DNA from: Gammaproteobacteria bacterium
GTDB taxonomy: Bacteria > Pseudomonadota > Gammaproteobacteria > Acidiferrobacterales > SZUA-150
Direction of reading: 5' to 3'
Assembly: GCA_029880545.1 (NCBI GenBank)
Contig: JAOUOD010000009.1
Location: 47,047-111,046 of the forward strand
DNA: 64,000 bases
Shown here: one piece after another, positions 8,050 to 16,449 of the stretch
Layout: each line of letters opens with the position of its first letter
How positions within the stretch are numbered: position 1 is the first letter of the stretch
Notes under the pieces: generated by a model
Told to the model about the DNA's origin: nothing
Database searches by the model: none
Seen by the model: the letters and a program-made list of their open reading frames with translations, nothing else
Made by a program: the position numbers and the translations under genes

Positions 8050-9567
8050 TCAGGAGTGGCGTCGCTGGCGAGTTTCTGTCGGGCGCTTGCCCACGTCATT
8101 TGAATGTTCATGTTTGTGGGCCATGTCGTACATAAAGCGTGGTTCTGATCGCAAGCCGGATGCCAGGTAGTCCTGCATCAATACCGCTTCGGCCTCAGCA
8201 GGCGCGATACCGAAATTCCCGGTCATCGCCTGGTAGACAAAACCGAACAACCGCTCCAACGCAATGCCATGGGTGCGTCCGCACCGGGCATGCAGCCAAT
8301 CGGAAAAATCAAGAAACCGTTCAAAAGGATTGCTGCCGAGCAACAATGTCCGGCTGTGTTTAAACCTGCCGGAGTTGCCGATCATGTCCCAGTACCGGGC
8401 AAACCGCTTGAGCCTTTGCATGGTTGCAAAATCAATCAGTTCATTGCTCAAAATCGTATAAGGCGCCAGCGGGCTGTAACGCATGCCAAAATCCCGGGTA
8501 TGACGAATAATCGGCGTGCCACGCAGTCGTTTCAGCACACCCACCTGGATCTCGTGCGGGTTCAGCGCCACCAGCCGGTTAAAGCCGTTGGCAAGACTGG
8601 TGACATCCTCTCCCGGCAAGCCGACAATCAGATCCGCATGAATATGGGCATTGGTTTCATTTCGTATCCAGCGGAGATTGGCTTCTGACTTCTTGTTATC
8701 CTGCTTGCGGCTGATCAATGCCTGCACGTCAGGATTGAAACTCTGGATGCCGATTTCAAACTGGATACTGTGTTCCGGGAACCGGCTGATTACGGCCTTC
8801 AATTCATCTGGCAGCTTGTCTGGTACCAGTTCGAAATGCACGTACACAGGTTCTTCACGCATCTTGTCCAGGAAGAATTCCATAATACGGATACTGGTGG
8901 CCGTCTTCAGGTTAAAGGTGCGATCAATAAACTTGAAGCTGCGAACACCGCGATCATAGAGCTTCTGTATCTCACCCAGAAACCGGTCCAGGTCAAATGG
9001 ATAGACGGTCTTGTCCAGTGATGACAAACAGAACTCACAGCGAAACGGACAGCCACGCGATGCTTCGACATAGATCACGCGACGGGCAATATCTTCGCCG
9101 GTATACTCATCATATGGCAGGGCAATATCTGAAAGCGAAAACGCAGAGGGACGATACACCTTGTCTTGCGGCAAATCCCCTTTCAGTATCAACCTGCATA
9201 AACCCGCAAACGCCAGGTCACCCTGCCCCGGAATCACGTAGTCCGCCAGTTTGCATATTTCCTGGTCATCGATCTCGTAACTGACTTCCGGCCCGCCCAG
9301 GACAACGACAGTTTCCGGTGATACGGTCTTGATAATCTGCACCAGTTCACGCGCCTCGCTGGCATTCCAGACATACACACCCAGGCCGATAATCCGCGGC
9401 TTGTCACGCAAAAGACCCTCGGCAACATCCGCCAGCGAAGTGTTGATATCATGCTCGATCAAGCGGGTTTCATCACGTAACTCGGCCATGTTGGCCAACA
9501 GGTAACGCGCACCCAGGGAGGCATGAATATAACGCGCGTTAAGACTGGCAATGACGATAGTGGACAT
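8050..9567 (-). CDS. B12-binding radical SAM protein (DUF4080-type)
   Basis: 505 residues. The N-terminal ~130 residues form a cobalamin-binding Rossmann-like domain (IIGLGVYVWNASEA, VVLGGPEVSYE). The radical SAM core follows, with the 4Fe-4S cysteines at about 173, 177 and 180 (RGCPFRCEFC). The C-terminal third matches the pattern of DUF4080 proteins (IQFEIGIQSFNPDV, HADLIVGLPGED). Enzymes of this class often methylate or rearrange unactivated carbons, but the substrate of this subfamily is not established. It is the first gene of a probable two-gene unit with the CYTH protein. Confidence 0.88.
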   Translation of the reverse strand: MSTIVIASLNARYIHASLGARYLLANMAELRDETRLIEHDINTSLADVAEGLLRDKPRIIGLGVYVWNASEARELVQIIKTVSPETVVVLGGPEVSYEIDDQEICKLADYVIPGQGDLAFAGLCRLILKGDLPQDKVYRPSAFSLSDIALPYDEYTGEDIARRVIYVEASRGCPFRCEFCLSSLDKTVYPFDLDRFLGEIQKLYDRGVRSFKFIDRTFNLKTATSIRIMEFFLDKMREEPVYVHFELVPDKLPDELKAVISRFPEHSIQFEIGIQSFNPDVQALISRKQDNKKSEANLRWIRNETNAHIHADLIVGLPGEDVTSLANGFNRLVALNPHEIQVGVLKRLRGTPIIRHTRDFGMRYSPLAPYTILSNELIDFATMQRLKRFARYWDMIGNSGRFKHSRTLLLGSNPFERFLDFSDWLHARCGRTHGIALERLFGFVYQAMTGNFGIAPAEAEAVLMQDYLASGLRSEPRFMYDMAHKHEHSNDVGKRPTETRQRRHS

Positions 9568-9655
9568 GAGGCGAGTGTATGTGATCAGGCTGCGCGGAAA
9601 AAGACCGGCAATTGTTTTACAGGCAGCCCGACAATTCAGCCGGCCGAACTGCCGC

Positions 9656-10327
9656 CTACCAGGGACCGGTCAAGGATTGATCCAGGTCCAGGTAGATCAG
9701 GGTAATACCAAGGGTATTGACGAAACCGTGGGTGAATATGGAATACCACAAATTATATCCTGACCGAATAAACATGAGACCGAAAAACATGGCCAGGAGA
9801 CCTGTGCTGAGCACTCCGGACAAACCCTGGTACATATGGGCCAATCCGAAGGGTGCCGACGTGATCAATAATATTACCGCCAGGCTGCGTCGCGAATCAC
9901 CAAACAACATTTTCAGGCGTGTAATCAGGTAGCCGCGAAAGATGATTTCTTCGGCAAAACCGCCAAAGCCCCAGCCAAGGAGCATCAACACCACGTAACC
10001 ACGGAAGTTTCCGCGCACCCCGTCAAGACTGGACAGGTCGATACGGTCACCGGTGAGTTTCTCAAACAGGGGATCGAATACCAGGTAGGCCAATAACTGG
10101 ATGATCAGCCCAAAAACCAGCCCCGCTGCAAGCGCGCGAGTCCAGCTCTCCGGCCGAACAAAGCCGATAGACCTGAAGATACCTTGCTTGCGATTAGCGG
10201 CGAGCAAAACCGACACAATAACCAGTGCGACTACCACGCCGACACCGGGAACCAGTACAATAGCCGCCAGGATCAGCAGAATGTACACAGCGATGCTGGT
10301 TCGGGTTTCGTGTAACGGATTTGTCAT
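9656..10327 (-). CDS. CPBP-family intramembrane metalloprotease
   Basis: 223 residues with about six membrane helices. The family motif EExxxR is present (GFAEEIIFRGY, Glu126-Glu127-Arg131), as are the later FxxxH (FGLAHMY) and a third His motif (IFTHGFVNT). These residues form the glutamate/histidine active site of the Rce1/CAAX-protease fold. Bacterial members are linked to prenyl-protein-like processing or bacteriocin immunity, but most lack a known substrate. It lies 28 bases beyond the end of the acetyltransferase gene on the same strand. Confidence 0.88.
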   Translation of the reverse strand: MTNPLHETRTSIAVYILLILAAIVLVPGVGVVVALVIVSVLLAANRKQGIFRSIGFVRPESWTRALAAGLVFGLIIQLLAYLVFDPLFEKLTGDRIDLSSLDGVRGNFRGYVVLMLLGWGFGGFAEEIIFRGYLITRLKMLFGDSRRSLAVILLITSAPFGLAHMYQGLSGVLSTGLLAMFFGLMFIRSGYNLWYSIFTHGFVNTLGITLIYLDLDQSLTGPW

Positions 10328-10355
10328 ACGTCGATCTCTTCAGTACTTTTATCTG

Positions 10356-10928
10356 TCATTCATGCCTGGCGCTGTCATGTTGGTGCATCCAGTCTGCGTG
10401 AGTGATGCGGTACAACACGTATCGACTATACGGACTGTCAGCCGGCTGACCCGGGAACAGGAAATTCTGTTGCGCATCACGCATGCCAATGCGCTCCATC
10501 ACGCTGCGCGAGCGTTCATTGGTCTCCATGGTGAAAGCCACGATGAAATCAAGCGCGAGCTTTTCAAACCCGTATTGTACAGATGCCCGCGCCGCTTCTG
10601 TCGCGTACCCCTTGCCCCAGAACGGTCGCGCCAGGCGCCAGCCCACACCTACGCAGGGTGCAAATGGCAGATCCGGTGTCGGCTCAAACAATCCCGTTAG
10701 CCCGGCAAACTGTCCGGAGGTTTTTTCTTCCAGCGCCCAGAAGCCCCAGCCCCGCTGGTCAATCATGGCGGCGACACTGTCGGCAGTCCGGTTGCTCTCC
10801 GGCTCGGTAAATACAACCGGGTCAAATTCTGTTGCCTCGGGATCAGCATTCATCCGGGCAAACGGCTTGTAGTCCGACGGCTTCCATTGCCGCAAAATCA
10901 GTCTCTCGGTTTCTATCGAAGCAGTCAT
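10356..10928 (-). CDS. GNAT-family N-acetyltransferase (RimJ/RimL-like)
   Basis: 190 residues from the ATG at 10928, chosen because GGAGAC lies just before it; an in-frame ATG at 10958 lacks such a site. The opening TERLILRQWKPSDYKPFARM is typical of Acetyltransf_3 proteins. The acetyl-CoA binding region is seen as GWRLARPFWGKGYATEA, followed by AFTMETNERSRSVMERIGM. The acceptor could be a protein N-terminus or a small amine. It is 37 bases downstream of the ABC permease gene and may belong to the same transcript. Confidence 0.88.
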   Translation of the reverse strand: MTASIETERLILRQWKPSDYKPFARMNADPEATEFDPVVFTEPESNRTADSVAAMIDQRGWGFWALEEKTSGQFAGLTGLFEPTPDLPFAPCVGVGWRLARPFWGKGYATEAARASVQYGFEKLALDFIVAFTMETNERSRSVMERIGMRDAQQNFLFPGQPADSPYSRYVLYRITHADWMHQHDSARHE

Positions 10929-10965
10929 GTTTGTCTCCGACTTGCCAATAATTGACATGCGCGAT

Positions 10966-11727
10966 CTACTGACGCAATTTGTAACCGGTCTTGAACACCC
11001 ACCATACGGCTGCCAGGCACAGCATCATGAAAACCATAACCATGGCCAGGCTGATACCTACTGCAATATCGGCAACACCGTAAAAACTCCAGCGGAAACC
11101 ACTCATCAGGTAGACCACCGGGTTAAACAAGGTAACCTGTTGCCAGAATGGTGGCAGCATGTTGATAGAATAAAATGCACCACCCAGAAACGTTAGCGGT
11201 GTAACCACCATCATCGGTATCAGGCCAAGCTTCTGGAAATCATCGGCCCACAGACCAACAAGGAAACCAAACAGGCTGAAACTTGCCGACATCAGCACCA
11301 GGAAACTGATCATCCACAACGGATGCAAAATTTCATAATCAACAAACATCCTGGCCGTAAGCAGGATCAACACACCAAGGATAATGGACTTGGATGTCGC
11401 CGCGCCAACATAGCCGATCACCAGCTCAACAAACGATACCGGCGCAGACAGAATTTCATATATGCCCCCTGAAAACTTGGGAAAGTAGATTCCGTAACCC
11501 GCATTACCGACACTCTCGCCAAGCAAAGACAGCATCAACAACCCGGGAATGATGAACTGGCCATAGCTGACTCCGCCAATCTCGCCCATACGTGAACCTA
11601 TTGCCGAACCAAACACGATGAAATACAGCGAAGTCATCAGGATTGGTGACGCCACGCTTTGACCCAGGGTGCGCCACATGCGCGCCATTTCATGAATATA
11701 AATTGCCCGTATGGCGTGCACGTTCAT
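10966..11727 (-). CDS. ABC-2 type transporter permease
   Basis: 253 residues with six predicted membrane helices and the layout of ABC-2 export permeases ([15 protein letters not shown] at the N-terminus, [20 protein letters not shown] near the last helices). The latter phrase is characteristic of the NodJ/DrrB/YadH branch. Its ATG overlaps the end of the ATPase gene by four bases, so the two subunits are translationally coupled. The pair probably exports a lipid-linked or hydrophobic compound. The substrate cannot be told from sequence. Confidence 0.9.
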   Translation of the reverse strand: MNVHAIRAIYIHEMARMWRTLGQSVASPILMTSLYFIVFGSAIGSRMGEIGGVSYGQFIIPGLLMLSLLGESVGNAGYGIYFPKFSGGIYEILSAPVSFVELVIGYVGAATSKSIILGVLILLTARMFVDYEILHPLWMISFLVLMSASFSLFGFLVGLWADDFQKLGLIPMMVVTPLTFLGGAFYSINMLPPFWQQVTLFNPVVYLMSGFRWSFYGVADIAVGISLAMVMVFMMLCLAAVWWVFKTGYKLRQ

Positions 11728-12650
11728 TTCTTGTCTCTCAGCAGGCCGACAAAAATATCTTCCAGCGAGCTCTGGCTGGAATGCAAATCCCTGATGTCGA
11801 TACCGGCCTGCTCCAGCTTGCGCAACAACTGCGGGATGCCCGTGTGATCCTTGTGTACATCAAACGTATAGCTGATCTGGTCGCCGGACTCCGACAATTC
11901 CAGCGTATAGTCGTCAAATCCCGGGGGCAAGTCTGACAATGGCTGTTGCAGGGATATGGTGAGCTGTTTCTTGCCCAGCTTGTTCATCAATACACTCTTG
12001 TCCTCAACAACGCTGATCTCACCGTTGTTAATGATACCGATCCGGTCCGCCATATCCTCTGCCTCATCAATATAATGAGTGGTCAGGATTATCGTAACGC
12101 CACTGTCGCGCAGGCGCCGAACCATCTGCCACATATCATGGCGCAGCTCTACGTCAACACCGGCTGTGGGCTCATCCAGGAACAGCACCTCGGGTTCATG
12201 CGACAGCGCCTTGGCGATCATGACCCGGCGGCGCATGCCGCCCGACAAGGACATGATCCTGGAGTCGCGCTTGTCCCACAACGACAGGTCACGCAAAACC
12301 TTTTCAATGTATGACTCATCCGGCGCATGGCCGAACAGGCCACGGCTGAAACGAATGGTGGGCAATACGCTTTCGAAGGTGGCAACCGGCAACTCCTGGG
12401 GCACCAGGCCAATTCGAAACCTGGCTTCCCGGGAATGAGTTCCGGTATCAAAACCGTCCACTTCCACGGTACCTGATGTCGGCGTGACAATACCGCAAAT
12501 GGTGCTGATCAAGGTGGTTTTGCCGGCTCCGTTGGGACCCAGCAAGGCAAAAATCTCGCCGCGACGAATATCAAGATTGATATCCTTCAGCGCGTGCAAT
12601 CCTGACGCATAGGTCTTGTTGAGATTTTTGATGGATATAACGGGTTCCAC
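11724..12650 (-). CDS. ABC transporter ATP-binding protein (exporter, YadG/NodI-like)
   Basis: 308 residues from a GTG at 12650 preceded by GGGAGGG; the longer frame begins with TTG at 12677. Walker A is [14 protein letters not shown], the signature is [15 protein letters not shown], Walker B is [12 protein letters not shown] and the switch His is in [10 protein letters not shown]. The C-terminal ~80 residues form the extension usual in ATPases that pair with ABC-2 permeases. It is the first gene of a unit with the permease at 10966-11727. Confidence 0.92.
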   Translation of the reverse strand: MEPVISIKNLNKTYASGLHALKDINLDIRRGEIFALLGPNGAGKTTLISTICGIVTPTSGTVEVDGFDTGTHSREARFRIGLVPQELPVATFESVLPTIRFSRGLFGHAPDESYIEKVLRDLSLWDKRDSRIMSLSGGMRRRVMIAKALSHEPEVLFLDEPTAGVDVELRHDMWQMVRRLRDSGVTIILTTHYIDEAEDMADRIGIINNGEISVVEDKSVLMNKLGKKQLTISLQQPLSDLPPGFDDYTLELSESGDQISYTFDVHKDHTGIPQLLRKLEQAGIDIRDLHSSQSSLEDIFVGLLRDKK

Positions 12651-12825
12651 CCACCCTCCCGAGCATGGATAAATCAATTTAATGGAATTTGCCAGCGCAC
12701 AACCAGAGGGGCCATGAGTAACATAAAATCGGTTGCGTGGCTACCGGCCACCGAGGCGGTGGTTTACCTGGACCGCCAATGACAAAGACATGGAAACCCA
12801 GGCAGCCCGACAAGGCATTAAACAA

Positions 12826-12865
12826 GAAACCATGCGGGTAAACCCGGCGAGGCCTGCATGGTTTC
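12826..12865 (-). terminator. Rho-independent terminator
   Basis: A perfect 10-base stem (GAAACCATGC at 12826-12835 with GCATGGTTTC at 12856-12865) is followed on the minus strand by TTGTTT. It lies just beyond the end of the C-GCAxxG-C-C protein gene and should end its transcript. Confidence 0.75.
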
Positions 12866-12877
12866 AGGCAAAAGGCG

Positions 12878-13354
12878 TCAGGCCATCATCTCTACAACCC
12901 AGCGCGTGACCATACCGGTTGCATTGGCGCATTGATTTTTTCTGTCCCGGTCAAACTGCTGGTACTGTTCCGTATCCCACATGTCATAGGTTCTGCCGGT
13001 AAACTGCTTTTGCAGCTCCTCGCAGGTGATACCGCCGAACTCCTGCTGGAACTTCTCCACCAGTTTTCTGCCAGCCTGGAAGTTGCCAATAAACCGGCCT
13101 TTGTCGAACTTGTCCCGGTCACGTCCACGCTTGCAACTCAGTGCCAGCAAGCCACCGGTCAGTGCGCCACATGCGCCCTGGCCCATCAGGCCGCCGCCGC
13201 CAGACAGGCCATGACTGGCCTTGATGGTTTCATCGGTAACGTGGCCGACAGTCTCCTTGATGGTCGTCAACACGCATTGAGGACAGCAACCGAATTGCAA
13301 TTCGTACTCAAATGCCTTGCGATAAGCCTCTTCACCCAGCTTGCCTTTATCCAT
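12878..13354 (-). CDS. C_GCAxxG_C_C family redox-type protein
   Basis: 158 residues from the ATG at 13354, preceded by CGGAG; an ATG at 13405 gives a longer, Pro-rich and less likely N-terminus. The family pattern is visible as FGCCPQCVL near the N-terminus, then GQGACGALTGGLLAL, and later a lone Cys in GGITCEELQ and one near the C-terminus (NQCANATG). Conserved cysteines of this family are thought to bind a metal or an Fe-S cluster, and members often accompany oxidoreductases. The function here is unknown. A terminator follows directly. Confidence 0.8.
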   Translation of the reverse strand: MDKGKLGEEAYRKAFEYELQFGCCPQCVLTTIKETVGHVTDETIKASHGLSGGGGLMGQGACGALTGGLLALSCKRGRDRDKFDKGRFIGNFQAGRKLVEKFQQEFGGITCEELQKQFTGRTYDMWDTEQYQQFDRDRKNQCANATGMVTRWVVEMMA

Positions 13355-13498
13355 GATCAACTCCGGCGGATGTGGACACGGCATCATATTGAGTAAATTC
13401 GGCAAAATCGTTATTGACCTGGATCAACGTCGAAATGAATATTTGACACCGTGCAACCTTGGTCCGGTATCCCGGAAAAATACGCGGATCAGTCGCGG

Positions 13499-13702
13499 TT
13501 ACAACCCGCGCTTGCGCCTTTCAGTAACTGTTTCACCGGCTATGCCCCAGTTATCGGTTTCCACCTCGTCAATGATAACCACGGTGGTCTCCGGATTTTT
13601 CCCCAGCACATCCTGGAGCAGTTGCGTGACCCCATGGATCAGCTGTTGTTTCTTTTCACGGGTAACGGCTTCGTTTGTAATCCTGATATTTACGTAAGGC
13701 AT
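13499..13702 (-). CDS. 4-oxalocrotonate tautomerase-family protein
   Basis: 67 residues from the ATG at 13702, so that the catalytic Pro follows the initiator Met (MPYVNIRIT). The rest fits the small tautomerase fold: ANxAVTREKKQQLIHGVT-type helix, then TTVVIIDEV. Such enzymes shift double bonds in unsaturated 2-oxo acids or act on related substrates. The longer upstream frame would bury the Pro-1 and is rejected as the start. The gene is 37 bases beyond the end of the oxidoreductase gene on the same strand. Confidence 0.85.
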   Translation of the reverse strand: MPYVNIRITNEAVTREKKQQLIHGVTQLLQDVLGKNPETTVVIIDEVETDNWGIAGETVTERRKRGL

Positions 13703-13739
13703 ACATTTTCCTTTTTGCCTGGTGTCGGTCACCCGGCTG

Positions 13740-14735
13740 CTATGATTCACTGTCCAGGTTTATCACCACATTTCCCGTCTTGTGCTCCTCCGCCACGTAT
13801 CGATAGGCTTCAATAATTTCATCAAAACGATATTGTCGATCAATAACCGGTTGCCATGACCCGGCTTCTATCATTCGATTTCTCAACGCCAGGCTGTATG
13901 GAATATCTGTCGGGAACGGTGACACGGCATAACGGCCGCCGAGGACAAACCTGATCAATGGGGTGATTATCGGCAAAAAAATGTTTTGTGCCATAAATCC
14001 CAGGTCGGAAGAAACGTATATGCCGCCGCGCCTGAGCAAACGATAACATCTGAAGAACGATGCCTTGCCCACCGCGTCGAACACCAGGTCATATCGTTGT
14101 GAATCGTGCTCAAAGACTTCATTGGCGAAGTCCTGTTTTGTATAGTCAACCACCTTGTCGGCGCCCAGCGTTCTGAGCAAGCCGGTATGCCGGGTCGAGC
14201 ATACGGCGGTTACCGCCAACCCGCGAAACTTGAGCAACTGCACTGCCGCAGATCCTATTGCGCCGGAAGCCCCGTACACCAACGCGCTTGTCGATGCCCG
14301 GGAATACAGCTTCCTGGTTGAATTCCAGGCGTAATGCAAACCTTCCGAACCGGCGGCAGCCTGGGCAAACGATATACTGTCAGGCATACGCACTGCGTAG
14401 TCCGCCTTTACCACCAGGTACTCTGCATGTGCGCCTGCGCCCAAATCCTGGAACCCGTATACCCTGTCGCCAATTTCAAATCCGGATACCGCTTCCCCGG
14501 TTGCTTCGACAACCCCGGCGAATTCGCTTCCCGGTATCGGCCAGCGCGGGCGAATCAGCCCGGTAACCAGTCGCGCCAGGAATGGAATGGCCCTGATGGT
14601 GGCATTGTCGGTTCGGTTGACGGTTGTGGCATGAACCTTTACAAGCAACTGATCCCTGGCGGGAACCGGCCGCTCCAGCTCCACCACCCTCAATACTTCC
14701 GGTCCGCCATATCGCTGATATAAAAGAGCCTTCAT
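13740..14735 (-). CDS. NAD(P)-dependent MDR oxidoreductase (quinone reductase-like)
   Basis: 331 residues from the ATG at 14735, just after GACAGGAGTC. It has the medium-chain dehydrogenase layout: GroES-like N-terminal half (YGGPEVLRVVELERPVP, GSEFAGVVEATGEAV) and Rossmann half (ALVYGASGAIGSAAVQLLK). The structural zinc cysteines of classical alcohol dehydrogenases are absent, as in zeta-crystallin/quinone oxidoreductases. The likely reaction is reduction of a quinone or enone with NADPH. It follows the kinase-like gene by 13 bases and leads into the tautomerase gene, suggesting one operon. Confidence 0.88.
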   Translation of the reverse strand: MKALLYQRYGGPEVLRVVELERPVPARDQLLVKVHATTVNRTDNATIRAIPFLARLVTGLIRPRWPIPGSEFAGVVEATGEAVSGFEIGDRVYGFQDLGAGAHAEYLVVKADYAVRMPDSISFAQAAAGSEGLHYAWNSTRKLYSRASTSALVYGASGAIGSAAVQLLKFRGLAVTAVCSTRHTGLLRTLGADKVVDYTKQDFANEVFEHDSQRYDLVFDAVGKASFFRCYRLLRRGGIYVSSDLGFMAQNIFLPIITPLIRFVLGGRYAVSPFPTDIPYSLALRNRMIEAGSWQPVIDRQYRFDEIIEAYRYVAEEHKTGNVVINLDSES

Positions 14736-14748
14736 AACATGACTCCTG

Positions 14749-16320
14749 TCATGTCCTGATACGTTGCGCCAACAGGGTCGGATCAACAACTCGTTCCGTG
14801 TTCACTTCAATAGCAAAGCACTGCTCGGGTTCCTTGAGCGGCCGCCACATGCCGAGCTGCATCTCCAGTACCGGTAAATCTGCGTCGGATACACCGGGCT
14901 CCCTGCTCGCGATTCTCCGGCGCAAGGTTTCTTCGCTGGCGCTGAACTCCAGGATCACGAACCGTACATTGCAGTTGCAGGCCAATCGATGAAACATTTC
15001 GCGTTCGTGATAATGCAGGAATACTGCATCAACAATCACTGCGTACCCCGCTTTGAGTGCTACCCCGGCCAGTCGCAGTAACCTTGCGTATGTCTTTTCC
15101 GATGCTTCAATGGAATATAACTTTTCAGTACTGACCGACGGCCCGGTTCGCCCGGGATACAACCCAAACATTCGTTTGCGTTCCACGTCGGAACGTATGC
15201 GTATTGCACCGAGCTGTTCCAGCAATGGTCTCGTGACCGTGCTCTTGCCTGATGCAGACACGCCGTGAGCTATCACCAGAACAGGCTGTTCCGGACTGGT
15301 ATAGCGCAATGCAAGGCGTATGTACTCCAGGAAATCCTGCCTGGCCTCAAGTGCCTCGTTTTTGCTGATTCCAGGCTGGTGCCAACGAATGGCGTCTACC
15401 TTGGCACGCACCAGCGCCCGGTAGACCAGGTAAAATCTTAACAGCTGGAGACCATCGTAATCCCCGGTCCATTCGAGCCAGGCATTCAGGAATCGTTGCG
15501 CCAGCCGTGATTGCTTCCTGTCCTGCAAATCCATAACCAGGAAAGCAATGTCGCTGATAACATCTATCCAGCGAAGATCAGCACTGAATTCGATACAATC
15601 AAATACCAGCGGCTCCCCATCCAGCCATGCGATATTGCGAAGATGCATATCGCCGTGACATTCACGTATAAAGCCATCGCGCTTGCGCTGCTCAAGCAGT
15701 GGTCGCAGCCTGTCAAACGCTTCCTTGCTCCATTGCTCAAGAACGCGAAGATCAGAAAGTATTTTTTCCCCGGCTACCCGCTCGGTGATTTGCCTGAAGT
15801 TTTCCTCTACAGGTTGCCAGACATGATCGGCGTCACCATATGAAGCGCCCGCACCATTCCGTGGCGCATGAAGATGAAACTGCGCCACTACTTTTGCCAG
15901 CTCATCAATATGTCCGCCGTTCAATTCGCCCCGGGCCAGCATCCGGTCGAGCTGGTTTTCCTGGGGAAATGCCTTCATCTTCACGGCGTAGTCAACAGCG
16001 TTGTCATAATCGCTCTCGCCACCCCAGCGCAGGCCTTCAGAATCCGGAATTACGGGAACTACAGACAGGTATAGCGATGGCGCCATGCGTTTATTCAGGC
16101 GCAATTCTTCTTCGCAATAGAAGCGACGCTTATCCAGCGTGGAGAAATCGAGAAATCCCAGGTTGACCGGCTTCTTGATTTTATAGACATAATCACCGGC
16201 AAGAATCACCTGCGATATATGGGTTTCAATCAATTGACAATGTGAGACAGGCGGATCATATATGGCCGGGTCCAGCAGTGACTGAACGGATAACCCTTCT
16301 TCTGTGACTATTGCGCTCAT
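14749..16320 (-). CDS. Bifunctional APH-like and P-loop kinase protein
   Basis: 523 residues with two kinase-type parts. Residues about 1-340 are aminoglycoside-phosphotransferase-like, with the catalytic loop HGDMHLRN (from residue 222) and the DFG-equivalent DCIEF (about 241). Residues about 345-523 form an adenylate-kinase-like P-loop domain (GVSASGKST, 353-361). This two-domain arrangement (COG2187 + COG0645) is widespread and its substrate is not known. The resistance label sometimes attached to the APH part is not justified. It is the first gene of the unit with the MDR oxidoreductase and tautomerase genes. Confidence 0.88.
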   Translation of the reverse strand: MSAIVTEEGLSVQSLLDPAIYDPPVSHCQLIETHISQVILAGDYVYKIKKPVNLGFLDFSTLDKRRFYCEEELRLNKRMAPSLYLSVVPVIPDSEGLRWGGESDYDNAVDYAVKMKAFPQENQLDRMLARGELNGGHIDELAKVVAQFHLHAPRNGAGASYGDADHVWQPVEENFRQITERVAGEKILSDLRVLEQWSKEAFDRLRPLLEQRKRDGFIRECHGDMHLRNIAWLDGEPLVFDCIEFSADLRWIDVISDIAFLVMDLQDRKQSRLAQRFLNAWLEWTGDYDGLQLLRFYLVYRALVRAKVDAIRWHQPGISKNEALEARQDFLEYIRLALRYTSPEQPVLVIAHGVSASGKSTVTRPLLEQLGAIRIRSDVERKRMFGLYPGRTGPSVSTEKLYSIEASEKTYARLLRLAGVALKAGYAVIVDAVFLHYHEREMFHRLACNCNVRFVILEFSASEETLRRRIASREPGVSDADLPVLEMQLGMWRPLKEPEQCFAIEVNTERVVDPTLLAQRIRT

Positions 16321-16449
16321 GAATCCAGGTCCTGTTTCCCGGAGAGGCCGGTTTGATTATAACAAAAACTGCTCTCGAGTCTTTATTGCGATACGGTTAC
16401 CGGAATGCTTGTCATCGGCAAATCACACGGATATGACAAAATACGCACG

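Noticed and set aside
12714..12782. 22-codon plus-strand frame with AGAGG before the ATG
   Set aside because: Too short, no similarity known to me, and the purine-rich site is too close to the start codon. It remains possible but unsupported.
14749..16320. Aminoglycoside resistance gene
   Set aside because: The APH-like part belongs to a widespread two-domain kinase family with no shown resistance role.
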